Shown: positions 23,736-31,982 of the stretch, piece after piece
How the letters are laid out: each line of letters begins with the position of its first letter
Position numbering within the stretch: position 1 is the stretch's first letter
Assembly (NCBI GenBank): GCA_046295215.1
Contig: JBKBNP010000025.1
Coordinates: forward strand, 1 to 64,000
Direction: 5' to 3'
From: Szabonella sp046295215
Lineage (GTDB): Bacteria > Pseudomonadota > Alphaproteobacteria > Rhodobacterales > Rhodobacteraceae
Length of the DNA: 64,000 bases
Program-made: the position numbers and the translations under genes
The notes under the pieces: generated by a model
Seen by the model: only the letters and a program-made list of their open reading frames with translations
Databases searched by the model: none
Told to the model about the DNA's origin: nothing

Positions 23736-24641
23736 CTACCAGTTGTCCGGCCCCCTGTCGGAATAGCGTCGTGCCAGAAAGTCGATGAAGGCCCGCACCT
23801 TGGGCTGGGTGAACCGCCCCGGCGGATAGACCGCATAAATGCCGAGCGTTTCCACCGGCAGGCCCGGGATCGCCTCTTCAACCAGCCCTTCCTTCATCGC
23901 CTCGCCGTAAAGGAACGAGGGAAGATAGGCGATGCCCAGTCCCGAGATGGCGGCGTTGAGCAGGGATTGTCCGTCATTCACCGTGAGCCAGCCCGCCGTG
24001 CGCACCTGCCGTTTTTCGCCCGAAGGTGCCGGGATCTTCCAGACATTGCCGCTGGCCTGGTTGGAATAGTGCAGCAGTTTGTGTTCGTTCAGATCGTCGA
24101 TCTTCAAAGGCCGCCCATAGCGCTGGAAATAGGAGGGTGAGGCGATCATGCGCTTGGTGGTTTCGGTCAGCTTGCGCGCGCGCAGGCTGCTGTCCTCCAG
24201 ATCACCGATCCGCACGGCCATGTCAAAGCCCTCGGAAATCAGTTCCACATAACGGTTGTTCAGGACCATGTTCACCGTGATGTCAGGATATTCCAGCAGG
24301 AAGTCCCCGAGAATCGGCGACAGCAGGTTGACCCCGAAATCGGTGGCAACCGAAATGCGCAACAGGCCGGACGGGGCCGACTGCATCGAGGTGACCAGCG
24401 CATCTGCCTCCCCCGCGTCGTTCAGAACCCGGCGGGCACGGTCATAATAGGCAAGGCCGATCTCGGTCGGGCTGACGCGGCGCGTCGTGCGGTTCAAAAG
24501 CCGCGCCCCTAGCCGCGCCTCCAGCGCCGAGACATGTTTTGACACAGCGGATTTCGAGATCCCCATCTTCTTGGCCGCATCGGTAAAGCCCCCCTGATCC
24601 ACCACGGTGGCGAAGGCTTCCATTTCGGTCAGTCGATCCAT
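23736..24641 (-). CDS. LysR-family transcriptional regulator
   Basis: 301 aa from ATG at 24641, with GGGGACAACA immediately upstream; an ATG four codons earlier lacks a site. The winged HTH is residues 1-60: MEAFATVVDQGGFTDAAKKM, GISKSAVSKHVSALEARLGA, LLNRTTRRVSPTEIG. The effector domain from about 90 (GLLRISVATDFGVNLLSPIL) has the two-lobe PBP-like fold. This is the CrgA/DmlR-type subgroup, which often represses or activates a divergent gene. The divergent gene here is a small EF-hand protein 346 bp away, so its target is uncertain. Confidence 0.9.
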   Translation of the reverse strand: MDRLTEMEAFATVVDQGGFTDAAKKMGISKSAVSKHVSALEARLGARLLNRTTRRVSPTEIGLAYYDRARRVLNDAGEADALVTSMQSAPSGLLRISVATDFGVNLLSPILGDFLLEYPDITVNMVLNNRYVELISEGFDMAVRIGDLEDSSLRARKLTETTKRMIASPSYFQRYGRPLKIDDLNEHKLLHYSNQASGNVWKIPAPSGEKRQVRTAGWLTVNDGQSLLNAAISGLGIAYLPSFLYGEAMKEGLVEEAIPGLPVETLGIYAVYPPGRFTQPKVRAFIDFLARRYSDRGPDNW

Positions 24642-24987
24642 TGTTGTCCCCATGCGGTGAATGCAGGCAGTTGCATCCTTACTGATCTTCAAATCGGGCA
24701 GGATCGCGGCGAGGATGCGACCAGTCCGGGGTATTCTGGGGGATCGTTCAGGGCGGGGAAACAACGGGCGGTCGGCTGGAAGGCGCCGGATCGCCTTCTG
24801 CACACAGGCAGGAAAAGGATCGGGGTCAAGGCTCGGGCGGAAAAGTGTTCCGAAATGGATGCCATCAGGCAATAAAATACCTTTCATTTCCGACCAAACA
24901 CGCAAAATTTGGAAAGTTGTTCCGGCCATCGCTAAGTCAGTGTCAGCGGACAAAACACTCCGCCTTCACAATGGAAGGACAAAGGCC
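24642..24987. promoter_or_regulatory. 346-bp divergent region between LysR and EF-hand genes
   Basis: No gene is recognised. The last 120 bp (from about 24870) are clearly AT-richer than their surroundings, with runs such as CAATAAAATACC and GCAAAATTTGG, and probably hold the EF-hand gene promoter and LysR sites. No single T-N11-A box could be chosen with confidence. Confidence 0.4.
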
Positions 24988-25233
24988 ATGAAACGATTCA
25001 TTCCTGCGCTGACCATGGCAACCGCCCTGCTCGCCGCCCCGGCCTTTGCACAGGTGGCCGCCTCCGACATCCCGGATATGGACGGAAACGGGCTCTGGTC
25101 GCTGGAGGAATTTCAGGCAGCCTATCCGGAAATGACCGGGGAAACCTTTGCCCTGATCGACACATCGGGTGACGGACAGGTGGATCTGGCGGAATACGAT
25201 GCCGCCGTTGCGGCAGGGCTGCTCGGCCAGTAA
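24988..25233 (+). CDS. Small periplasmic EF-hand protein
   Basis: 81 aa from ATG at 24988. The open frame extends upstream, but a signal peptide starts here (FIPALTMATALLAAPAFA, residues 4-21). Two complete EF-hand loops follow: DMDGNGLWSLEE and DTSGDGQVDLAE, each with acidic or polar ligands at positions 1, 3, 5, 9 and a Glu at 12, and Gly at 6. The pair should bind two calcium ions as one unit. The mature protein is only about 60 residues, so it is probably a calcium sensor or buffer in the periplasm. The partner is unknown. A strong terminator follows at once. Confidence 0.85.
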   Translation: MKRFIPALTMATALLAAPAFAQVAASDIPDMDGNGLWSLEEFQAAYPEMTGETFALIDTSGDGQVDLAEYDAAVAAGLLGQ

Positions 25234-25254
25234 CACCGGCCGGCATGCAAGGGG

Positions 25255-25285
25255 AAGGCGGCCCTCGCCCCGGGGCCGCCTTTTT
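25255..25285 (+). terminator. Strong intrinsic terminator of the EF-hand gene
   Basis: A perfect 10-bp stem AAGGCGGCCC/GGGCCGCCTT with an 8-nt loop merges into a TTTTT tract, 21 nt after the stop codon. It also separates this gene from the convergent fadH. Confidence 0.88.
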
Positions 25286-25310
25286 CACCGTCGTTTGTGC
25301 AGACCCGCCG

Positions 25311-27320
25311 TCACAGCCCTGCCGCCAGCCGCGCGCCCTGATCTATCGCACGCTTGGCGTCGAGTTCCGCCGCCACATCCGCGCCACCGATGATGTGATG
25401 GGCGATCCCGGCCTCGGTCAACCGGTCCGACAGGCGGCGGTCGGACAACTGGCCCGCACACAGCACGACCGTATCGACCTCCAGAAGCTCGGCCCCCTCG
25501 GCGGTGGTGATCCGCAGGCCCGCCTCGGTAATGGCGTCATAGCTGACACCGCCGCGCATCTTCACGCCCTTCATGGCCAGCGCCGCGCGGTGGATCCAGC
25601 CGGTTGTCTTGCCCAGCCCCCGGCCCGGCTTTTCCGCCTTGCGCTGCAGCAGATGCACCCTGCGAGCAGGCGGTTCGGGACGCGGGCCGGAGGCCGCCAA
25701 TCCGCCCGCCTGATCGGCAGGATCGCCCACGCCCCATTCGCGCCGCCAGAGTGTGGGGTTCTCGGTCGGGCTTTCACCTTCATGGACGAGGTATTCGGCC
25801 ACATCGAACCCGATCCCCCCGGCCCCGATGATCGCCACGCGCGGCCCCACGGGTGCCCCGCGCAGCACATCGACATAGCTCAGAGCACGCTCCTGCCCCT
25901 CGATGCCGGGATCGCGGGGCAGGATGCCGGTGGCGATCACCACCTCGTCAAAGCCGCGCAAGGCGTCGGGATCTGCCCGTTCCCCCAGCCGAAGGTCGAT
26001 GCCCGAGCGGTCCAGCATGGTCGAAAACCAGCGCAAGAGGCCGTGAAACTCTTCCTTGCCCGGCACCTGGGCTGCCAGGTTCAACTGCCCGCCGATGCGG
26101 GCTTCGGCCTCGAACAGGGTCACGCGATGGCCACGCTGGGATGCCACCAGCGCACAATACATGCCCGCCGCCCCGGCCCCCACCACGGCCACCGATTTCG
26201 GCAGATCTGCCAGGTCATAGCGCAATTCGGTTTCCGAACAGGCGCGCGGGTTCACGAGGCAGGAAGTCAGCTTGCCGCTGAACGTATGGTCAAGGCAGGC
26301 CTGATTGCAGGCGATGCAGGGCGCGATTTCCGCCGCCCGCCCCGATGCGGCCTTGGCCACGAAATCGGGATCGGCAAGAAAGGGCCGCGCCATGGACACC
26401 ATATCCGCCTCGCCTGCCGCAAGGATGCTTTCCGCCACATCCGGCATGTTGATGCGGTTCGAGGCGATGACGGGGATGCCGACCTCGGGCCGCAGCCGAC
26501 CCGTCAGCCAGGTGAAGGCCGCGCGCGGCACGGAGGTCGCGATCGTCGGCACCCGCGCCTCGTGCCAGCCGATCCCGGTGTTGAGGATCGTGGCGCCTGC
26601 CGCCTCGATGGCTTTCGCAAGCAGCACAACCTCCTCCCAGGTCGATCCGTCCGGGATGAGGTCAATCAGGCTGATGCGGTAGATCAGGATGAAATCGGGG
26701 CCAACAGCCTCGCGCACCCGGCGCACCACCTCCACCGGCAGACGCATCCGGTTAGCGTAATCGCCGCCCCAGCCATCGGTCCGGTGATTGGTGTGGCGCA
26801 CGAGGAACTGGTTGAGGAAATAGCCTTCGGACCCCATCACCTCCACCCCGTCATAGCCCGCCTCTTTCGCGCGGGTGGCGGCAGTGACAATATCGGCGAT
26901 CTGTTTCGCGATGCCATCCTCATCCAGTTCGCGCGGCACAAAGGGCGAAATCGGGGATTTGAGGGCACTGGCCGACACGCATTCCTTGCCATAGGCATAG
27001 CGTCCCGCATGCAGGATCTGCATCGCGATGCGCCCGCCTGCGGCATGGACGGCATCAGTGACAATGCGGTGATTGGCGATGTCCTGATCGGTATAGAGCC
27101 CCGCCGCACCCGGAAACACGCCACCCTCGCGGTTGGGCGCCATACCGCCCGTCACGATCAGCGCCACGCCCCCCCGCGCGCGGGTGGCGTAGAATTCCGC
27201 CACCCGGCCCCAATCGCCGGTTTCCTCCAGCCCGGTATGCATGGACCCCATCAGCACCCGGTTCGGCAGGGTGACAAACCCCAGATCCAGCGGCGCCAGA
27301 AGATGCGGAAACTCGGACAT
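25311..27320 (-). CDS. fadH: 2,4-dienoyl-CoA reductase (NADPH), FadH-type flavoprotein
   Basis: 669 aa from ATG at 27320, preceded by GGGAGGGG. The N-terminal TIM barrel of the old yellow enzyme family binds FMN (RVLMGSMHTGLEE, GRYAYGKE, VMGSEGYFLNQFL). A 4Fe-4S cluster motif C-x2-C-x3-C-x11-C starts near residue 335 (CIACNQAC, TSCLVNPRAC). FAD- and NADPH-binding Rossmann domains follow (VAVVGAGAAGMYCA, RVAIIGAGGIGFDVAEYL). Length and order match E. coli FadH, which reduces conjugated dienoyl-CoA during oxidation of unsaturated fatty acids. Related enzymes handle trimethylamine or other enones, so the substrate is likely rather than proven. It is transcribed alone or after ccoS. Confidence 0.87.
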   Translation of the reverse strand: MSEFPHLLAPLDLGFVTLPNRVLMGSMHTGLEETGDWGRVAEFYATRARGGVALIVTGGMAPNREGGVFPGAAGLYTDQDIANHRIVTDAVHAAGGRIAMQILHAGRYAYGKECVSASALKSPISPFVPRELDEDGIAKQIADIVTAATRAKEAGYDGVEVMGSEGYFLNQFLVRHTNHRTDGWGGDYANRMRLPVEVVRRVREAVGPDFILIYRISLIDLIPDGSTWEEVVLLAKAIEAAGATILNTGIGWHEARVPTIATSVPRAAFTWLTGRLRPEVGIPVIASNRINMPDVAESILAAGEADMVSMARPFLADPDFVAKAASGRAAEIAPCIACNQACLDHTFSGKLTSCLVNPRACSETELRYDLADLPKSVAVVGAGAAGMYCALVASQRGHRVTLFEAEARIGGQLNLAAQVPGKEEFHGLLRWFSTMLDRSGIDLRLGERADPDALRGFDEVVIATGILPRDPGIEGQERALSYVDVLRGAPVGPRVAIIGAGGIGFDVAEYLVHEGESPTENPTLWRREWGVGDPADQAGGLAASGPRPEPPARRVHLLQRKAEKPGRGLGKTTGWIHRAALAMKGVKMRGGVSYDAITEAGLRITTAEGAELLEVDTVVLCAGQLSDRRLSDRLTEAGIAHHIIGGADVAAELDAKRAIDQGARLAAGL

Positions 27321-27387
27321 CGGAACCCCTCCCTTTTGGTCCGCGATCCTGCCGCGCGGGACGGGCGAAGTCACGGCAAACGCGGCG

Positions 27388-27546
27388 TCACTGTTTGGGC
27401 TTGTCGTCGTAGTCGGGCTTCAGGATGCGCGCGGCATCGCCCTGCGGATCGTCAAATTGTTTCGACCTCAGCGCCCAGAAAAAGGCCCCCAGACCAATGC
27501 CGCCAAGAATCAGCGAAACCGGGATGAGGATGGTCAGGATCTCCAT
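27388..27546 (-). CDS. ccoS: cbb3-type cytochrome oxidase assembly protein CcoS
   Basis: 52 aa, short and easily missed. It starts at the base after the ccoI stop codon. One membrane helix (ILIPVSLILGGIGLGAFFWAL, seen here as residues 6 to 26) is followed by the CcoS-type cytoplasmic tail WALRSKQFDDPQGDAARIL with a charged end. CcoS is needed to fit haem and copper cofactors into cbb3 oxidase in Rhodobacter capsulatus. It completes the order ccoG-ccoH-ccoI-ccoS. Confidence 0.92.
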   Translation of the reverse strand: MEILTILIPVSLILGGIGLGAFFWALRSKQFDDPQGDAARILKPDYDDKPKQ

Positions 27547-29748
27547 CTATTTCAGCCTCAGCGCATTCAGCGACACGGTGATGGAGGACAGCGACATGGC
27601 CAGTGCTGCCGCCAGCGGCGTGGCAAAGCCGACGAGCGCGATGGGAACCGCAACCACGTTATAGGCTGCCGACAGCGCGAAATTCTCGCGGATACGCCTG
27701 GCCGCCTGGCGCGAGATGCGCAGCGCATCGGCCAAAGGCGCCATGTCGCGCCCCAGAAGCACGATGTCCGAGGCCGTGCGCGCGGCATCGAGCGCCGTCG
27801 CGGGCGAAATCGAGACATGCGCCGCGGTCAGCGCCGCGGTGTCGTTCAGCCCGTCCCCCACCATCAGCACCTTGGCCCCCCCGTCCGTCAGATCCGCCAC
27901 GCAGGCGGCCTTTTCGGCGGGCAGAACGCCCGCGCGCCATTCGGCAATCCCCACCCGGTCCGCAAGCTCCGCCACCGCCCCCGCACTGTCACCCGACAGC
28001 AGGATCACCCGCATCCCCGAGGCGCGGATCGCCGCCAATGCGGTTTCCGCGCCGGGGCGCAGCCGGTCGGCAAAGGCGAAGGCATGGGTTACCCCGTCCA
28101 AGTGCAGATAGGTCGCGGTCTGGTCCAATGCCTCCGTCCCCACCCATTCCGCGCGGCCCAGCCGGACGGTCTGCCCGGCCATGCGGCCCTCGATCCCGTA
28201 GCCCGGCACCTCGCGCAGATCATCGAGCGACGCCAGCCGGATCCCGCGCTGCCGCACCGCCCCCGCCAGCGCCAGTGCCAGCGGGTGTGACGACCCGTCC
28301 GCCAGTGCCGCCGCCACGGCCAGAACCTGCGCCGGGTGGCTGTCCAGATCCACCGCCTCGGGCGTGCCGAGGGTCAGGGTGCCGGTCTTGTCGAACACCA
28401 CCGTATCCACCTCTGCCAGCCGTTCCAGCGCCGTGCCGTCCTTGATGAGCAACCCCTTGCGGAACAGCTTGCCGCTGGCCGCCGTCACCACCGCAGGCAC
28501 GGCAAGCCCCAGCGCACAGGGGCAGGTGATGATGAGAACCGCCGCCGAAATATTGACGGCAAAGCGCAGATCGCCCCCCGTCTGCCACATCCAGAAGCCG
28601 AAGGCGGCAAAGGACAGGATATGCACCATGGGTGAATAGGCCGCCGCCGCGCGGTCGGCCAGACTGCGATAGCGGGTCTTGGCGCTTTCGGCCACGGCCA
28701 CCAGATCGGCCATGCGGTGAAGCGAGCTGTCCTTGCCCGCCGCCGTCACCCGCACCGTCAGGGGGCCGGTCAGGTTCACCTCCCCCGCCGCCACAAGCGC
28801 GCCGGGACCGGCCAGAACCGGCAGGCTTTCTCCGGTCAACAGCGAGCGGTCCACCTCGGACGCACCTTCCGTCACGACACCATCGACCGGCATCCGCCCA
28901 CCGGGGCGCACGCGCACCAGATCGCCCGGCGCAAGGTCGGTGATCTGCACGACCTCCTCCACCCCGCCCGCCACGCGCGTCGCGCGGGGCACTTCCAGCG
29001 CCGCCAGTTCCTCGGCCGCCGACCGCGCCACGGCGCGGGTGCGATGATCCAGATAGCGCCCCGCCAGCAGGAAGAAAGTCAGCATCACGGCGGCATCGAA
29101 ATAGGCGTGACGCCCGGAATGGATGGTTTCAAAGAGCGAGATGCCCGATGCAAGGATCAGCGCCAGCGAGATCGGCACATCCATGCCCAGCCGCCCGACC
29201 CGCAGGCTTGCCCAGGCGGATTTGAAAAACGGCTGACCGGAAAAAACCACCGTCGGCAGCGCAATCGCGCCCGAAATCCAGTGGAAGAGATCGCGCGTCG
29301 CATCCTCCGCCCCCGACCAGACGGCGACCGACAAGAGCATCACATTCATCATCGAGAAGCCGGCCACGCCTAGCCGCATCAACAGGTCACGCCCCTGACG
29401 GTCGGTTTCCGTGGCCGATAACAGCCCCGCATCAAGTTCATGCGCTTCATAGCCGACGCCCGCCAGCACCGGGATCAGATCGGCCGCCGTCACATCCGCG
29501 CCCGCCTCAACCGACACGCGGCGCAGGGTCAGGTTGACGCGGGCAGAGCGCACATCGGGCAATGCCTCCAGCGCGTTTTCCACCACCGACATGCAGGCCG
29601 CGCAATGGGCCGTGGGCAAGGACAGCACCAGCCGCGCGCCTTTCGCCTCCGCCGCCTGACGGGCAATCGCCTCGGCGGACGGGGCGGCGACACAGGCCGG
29701 GCAGGCGCCAAGGCCGCCGCGTTCTGGGAAAGGGTCCGCCATGGTCAT
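27547..29748 (-). CDS. ccoI: Copper-transporting P1B-type ATPase CcoI
   Basis: 733 aa. It pumps copper across the inner membrane for cbb3 oxidase assembly. In order: an N-terminal CPAC motif (residues 16-19), an HMA domain with CAAC near 49-52 (PTAHCAACMSVVENAL), paired membrane helices, the actuator LLTGESLPV, the intramembrane CPC in IITCPCALGLAVP, the phosphorylation loop DKTGTLTLGT, and the hinge MVGDGLNDTAALTAA. The N-terminal cysteine motif is typical of CcoI/FixI rather than of CopA exporters. Start: ATG at 29748 or the second ATG two codons later. The gene is 4 bp from ccoH and abuts ccoS. Confidence 0.95.
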   Translation of the reverse strand: MTMADPFPERGGLGACPACVAAPSAEAIARQAAEAKGARLVLSLPTAHCAACMSVVENALEALPDVRSARVNLTLRRVSVEAGADVTAADLIPVLAGVGYEAHELDAGLLSATETDRQGRDLLMRLGVAGFSMMNVMLLSVAVWSGAEDATRDLFHWISGAIALPTVVFSGQPFFKSAWASLRVGRLGMDVPISLALILASGISLFETIHSGRHAYFDAAVMLTFFLLAGRYLDHRTRAVARSAAEELAALEVPRATRVAGGVEEVVQITDLAPGDLVRVRPGGRMPVDGVVTEGASEVDRSLLTGESLPVLAGPGALVAAGEVNLTGPLTVRVTAAGKDSSLHRMADLVAVAESAKTRYRSLADRAAAAYSPMVHILSFAAFGFWMWQTGGDLRFAVNISAAVLIITCPCALGLAVPAVVTAASGKLFRKGLLIKDGTALERLAEVDTVVFDKTGTLTLGTPEAVDLDSHPAQVLAVAAALADGSSHPLALALAGAVRQRGIRLASLDDLREVPGYGIEGRMAGQTVRLGRAEWVGTEALDQTATYLHLDGVTHAFAFADRLRPGAETALAAIRASGMRVILLSGDSAGAVAELADRVGIAEWRAGVLPAEKAACVADLTDGGAKVLMVGDGLNDTAALTAAHVSISPATALDAARTASDIVLLGRDMAPLADALRISRQAARRIRENFALSAAYNVVAVPIALVGFATPLAAALAMSLSSITVSLNALRLK

Positions 29749-29752
29749 CGCG

Positions 29753-30211
29753 TCAACCCTTCACGAAAAACTCGATCCTTTGACGGAACATCGTGCCATC
29801 CGCCGCCTCCGCCTCCACCCGCATCATCCATTTGCCGGGGTCGAGCGCCAGCGCCGCCTCGAACACCCCCGCCTGACGGACAAATTCCGGGCGGCTGTCA
29901 TCGCGTGCCACGGTGGACCGGCCAACCAGAACGGCGAGGCCCACAACCTCGGCCGGGGCGCCTGCCGCATCGGTGAAGGTCAGCCGCAACCGCCCTTCGC
30001 CCGCGTCGTAATCGGGGGCCAGTTGCCAGCCCAAAGCCTCTTGCGCGGCCTTGTCACGGTCGAACCCCTGCGAGGCGACATAGGAATTCTGCACCTCCAG
30101 CCCCGGAAAGGTCGACACCGCGCTATAGGCCATGAACAGGTTCACGGTGATGATGACACCGAAGAACCCGGCGACGATGGCAAAGACCTTGCGGCCGGTC
30201 AGTTCACGCAT
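29753..30211 (-). CDS. ccoH: cbb3 oxidase assembly protein CcoH (FixH)
   Basis: 152 aa from ATG at 30211, with GGAGACTGAG upstream. One N-terminal membrane helix (VFAIVAGFFGVIITVNLFMAY, here residues 9 to 29) precedes a periplasmic FixH domain: FPGLEVQNSYVASQGFDRD, ALGWQ and DPGKWMMRVEA are family hallmarks. In Rhodobacter, CcoH stays associated with the cbb3 oxidase and is needed for its assembly. It lies one base after ccoG and four before ccoI. Confidence 0.94.
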   Translation of the reverse strand: MRELTGRKVFAIVAGFFGVIITVNLFMAYSAVSTFPGLEVQNSYVASQGFDRDKAAQEALGWQLAPDYDAGEGRLRLTFTDAAGAPAEVVGLAVLVGRSTVARDDSRPEFVRQAGVFEAALALDPGKWMMRVEAEAADGTMFRQRIEFFVKG

Positions 30212-30212
30212 C

Positions 30213-31649
30213 TCAGTCTCCTTTTCCGTTGAAGATCGTGTCATGGTGAACCCGATCGGTCGACCCCAGATCCTCGATCCAGAGCCGCAGGGGGGTGTGA
30301 TGCGCCTCCGCCGCTGAAGTGCCCGCAGGCGCGGTGACATAGACGCGCTGGCTGCGCTGTTCATTCGCGGGCACGGTGACGCGCAGATCCTCGGTTCCTT
30401 CCAGAGAAATGCGCAGACGCGCCTCCGAACTCAGCGAGATATGGAACACCGTATCCGTTCCATGCTTGTTCAGAAGCCGCAGGTCATAGGTGTTGCGGAT
30501 CGACCCGTCCGAGAGCGTGACGAAAGTGGGGTTTCGCACCGGGGTCACGTTCACCTCGATTTCGGACCGCAGGAAGAGCGCCACGATCAACGCCGCCCCG
30601 ACCCCGGCCCAAAGCACGGTGTAGAGGATCGTGCGCAGGCGGAACACATGGGACCAGACCGATTTCGGCGCCCCTCCCTGCCGCTCGGCAACCTCGTCGG
30701 TCAGCGCCATGTAGCCGATCAGGTCGCGCGGACGGCCGATGCGGTCCATCACGTCATTGCAGGCGTCGATGCACAGCCCGCAGGTGATGCAGGCCATCTG
30801 CTGCCCGTCTCGGATGTCGATGCCCATGGGGCAGACATTCACACAGGCCATGCAGTCGATGCAGTCGCCCTTTGCCGCCTCCGGGGCCGTGGCGCCCTTG
30901 CCCAGCTTGCCGCGCGGCTCGCCCCGCCAGTCGCGATAGCCGATGGTCAGCGTGTCCTCGTCCATCATCGCGGCCTGGATACGCGGCCAGGGGCAGGCAT
31001 AGATGCAGATCTGTTCGCGGAAGAACCCGCCGAAAAAGAAGGTCGTCGCGGTCAGGATGGCGATGGTGATATAGGCGACCGGATGCGCCTGCCCGACAAG
31101 GAGATTGCCCAGCAGCGTCGGCGCGTCCGTGAAATAGAACACCCAGGCCCCGCCGGTCGCCAGACCGATCAGCAGCCATGCCGACCATTTCACCACCGAT
31201 TTCCGGATCTTTTCGCCTGTCCATTTCGACCGGTGCAGGCGCAGCCGCGCGTTGCGGTCGCCTTCGACCCAGCGTTCGACGAGGATGAAGAGATCCGTCC
31301 AGACCGTTTGGGGGCAGGCATAGCCGCACCAGACCCGCCCTGCTGCCGATGTGAACAGGAACAATCCCAGCCCCGCCATGATGAGAAGGCCCGCCACGAA
31401 ATAGAATTCATGCGGCCAGATCTCGATCATGAAGAAAAAGAACCGCCGGTTCGCGATGTCGACCAGCACGGCCTGATCCGGCAGGCTTGGCCCCCGGTCC
31501 CAGCGGATCCAGGGCGTGATGTAGTAGATGCCCAGCGTGAAGGCCAGGAGCCACCATTTCAGCGTCCGGAAACTGCCCTTCACACGGCGCGGAAAGACCG
31601 GCTCGCGCTTGGCAAAGAGCGACTCGGGCTGGGCGGCGGGGTTGCTCAC
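30213..31649 (-). CDS. ccoG: cbb3 oxidase accessory iron-sulfur protein CcoG (FixG/RdxA)
   Basis: 478 aa from GTG at 31649, preceded by GGAGATCATTC. Membrane helices flank a cytoplasmic ferredoxin domain. Cysteine motifs in order: WCGYACPQTVWTD, CIYACPWPRIQAAM, then two 4Fe-4S binding sites in CIDCMACVNVCPMGIDIR and CITCGLCIDACNDVM. The periplasmic C-terminus is an FixG-type Ig-like domain (NPTFVTLSDGSIRNTYDLRL). CcoG reduces Cu(II) during cbb3 oxidase assembly. It leads ccoGHIS. An FnrL-type box 82 bp upstream fits induction at low oxygen. The oxidase genes ccoNOQP, which usually precede it, are not next to it here. Confidence 0.95.
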   Translation of the reverse strand: MSNPAAQPESLFAKREPVFPRRVKGSFRTLKWWLLAFTLGIYYITPWIRWDRGPSLPDQAVLVDIANRRFFFFMIEIWPHEFYFVAGLLIMAGLGLFLFTSAAGRVWCGYACPQTVWTDLFILVERWVEGDRNARLRLHRSKWTGEKIRKSVVKWSAWLLIGLATGGAWVFYFTDAPTLLGNLLVGQAHPVAYITIAILTATTFFFGGFFREQICIYACPWPRIQAAMMDEDTLTIGYRDWRGEPRGKLGKGATAPEAAKGDCIDCMACVNVCPMGIDIRDGQQMACITCGLCIDACNDVMDRIGRPRDLIGYMALTDEVAERQGGAPKSVWSHVFRLRTILYTVLWAGVGAALIVALFLRSEIEVNVTPVRNPTFVTLSDGSIRNTYDLRLLNKHGTDTVFHISLSSEARLRISLEGTEDLRVTVPANEQRSQRVYVTAPAGTSAAEAHHTPLRLWIEDLGSTDRVHHDTIFNGKGD

Positions 31650-31730
31650 GAATGATCTCCAATGTCCTGCCGGGCTGGCCTGCCGGTTGGTTGTCCGGTC
31701 GCGGTATCGACCCTGCACGCGGCGCGCGCC

Positions 31731-31744
31731 TTGACCTGTGTCAA
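31731..31744. promoter_or_regulatory. FNR/FnrL-type box upstream of ccoG
   Basis: TTGAC-ctgt-GTCAA, a perfect dyad close to the FnrL consensus TTGAT-N4-ATCAA, centred about 88 bp before the ccoG start. In Rhodobacter the cco/rdx operon is a known FnrL target. Together with the gene this supports oxygen-responsive control. Confidence 0.75.
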
Positions 31745-31821
31745 TTCGACCTCAAGGATACACCAATTGCGATGCGGCATTTCGCACATTCGCCCCGCGA
31801 CCCGAATTTGGCGCAGGAAAA

Positions 31822-31871
31822 CGCACCGGCACCCCCGAGGAAACGCGCGAACAGGTGGGGGTGCCGGTGCG
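31822..31871. repeat. Perfect 15-bp inverted repeat
   Basis: CGCACCGGCACCCCC and GGGGGTGCCGGTGCG are exact complements around a 20-nt loop. The repeat lies between the two FNR-type boxes in the 333-bp gap 31650-31982. It has no T-run. It could be a rho-independent-like barrier ending suyZ transcripts or an insertion scar. No gene is seen in this gap. Confidence 0.7.
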
Positions 31872-31923
31872 ATGTTCAGAGCCGGACATGGGAAGGATCT
31901 GGAGTTTTTCCGCGCAGGGCGCC

Positions 31924-31937
31924 TTGATCTGCGTCAA
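31924..31937. promoter_or_regulatory. Second FNR/FnrL-type box
   Basis: TTGAT-ctgc-GTCAA, one base from the FnrL consensus, 46 bp after the suyZ stop and about 280 bp before ccoG. No start codon for a plausible gene follows on either strand within promoter distance other than ccoG, so it may be an accessory site or a remnant of a lost promoter such as that of ccoNOQP. Confidence 0.6.
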
Positions 31938-31982
31938 GTGACGCAGTCTCCGGAGGCTCCGGCCCGTCGCGCACCGGGGGGA

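Noticed and set aside
25245..27527. A 760-codon open frame on the plus strand
   Set aside because: Antisense to fadH and ccoS; no recognisable domain and no ribosome site.
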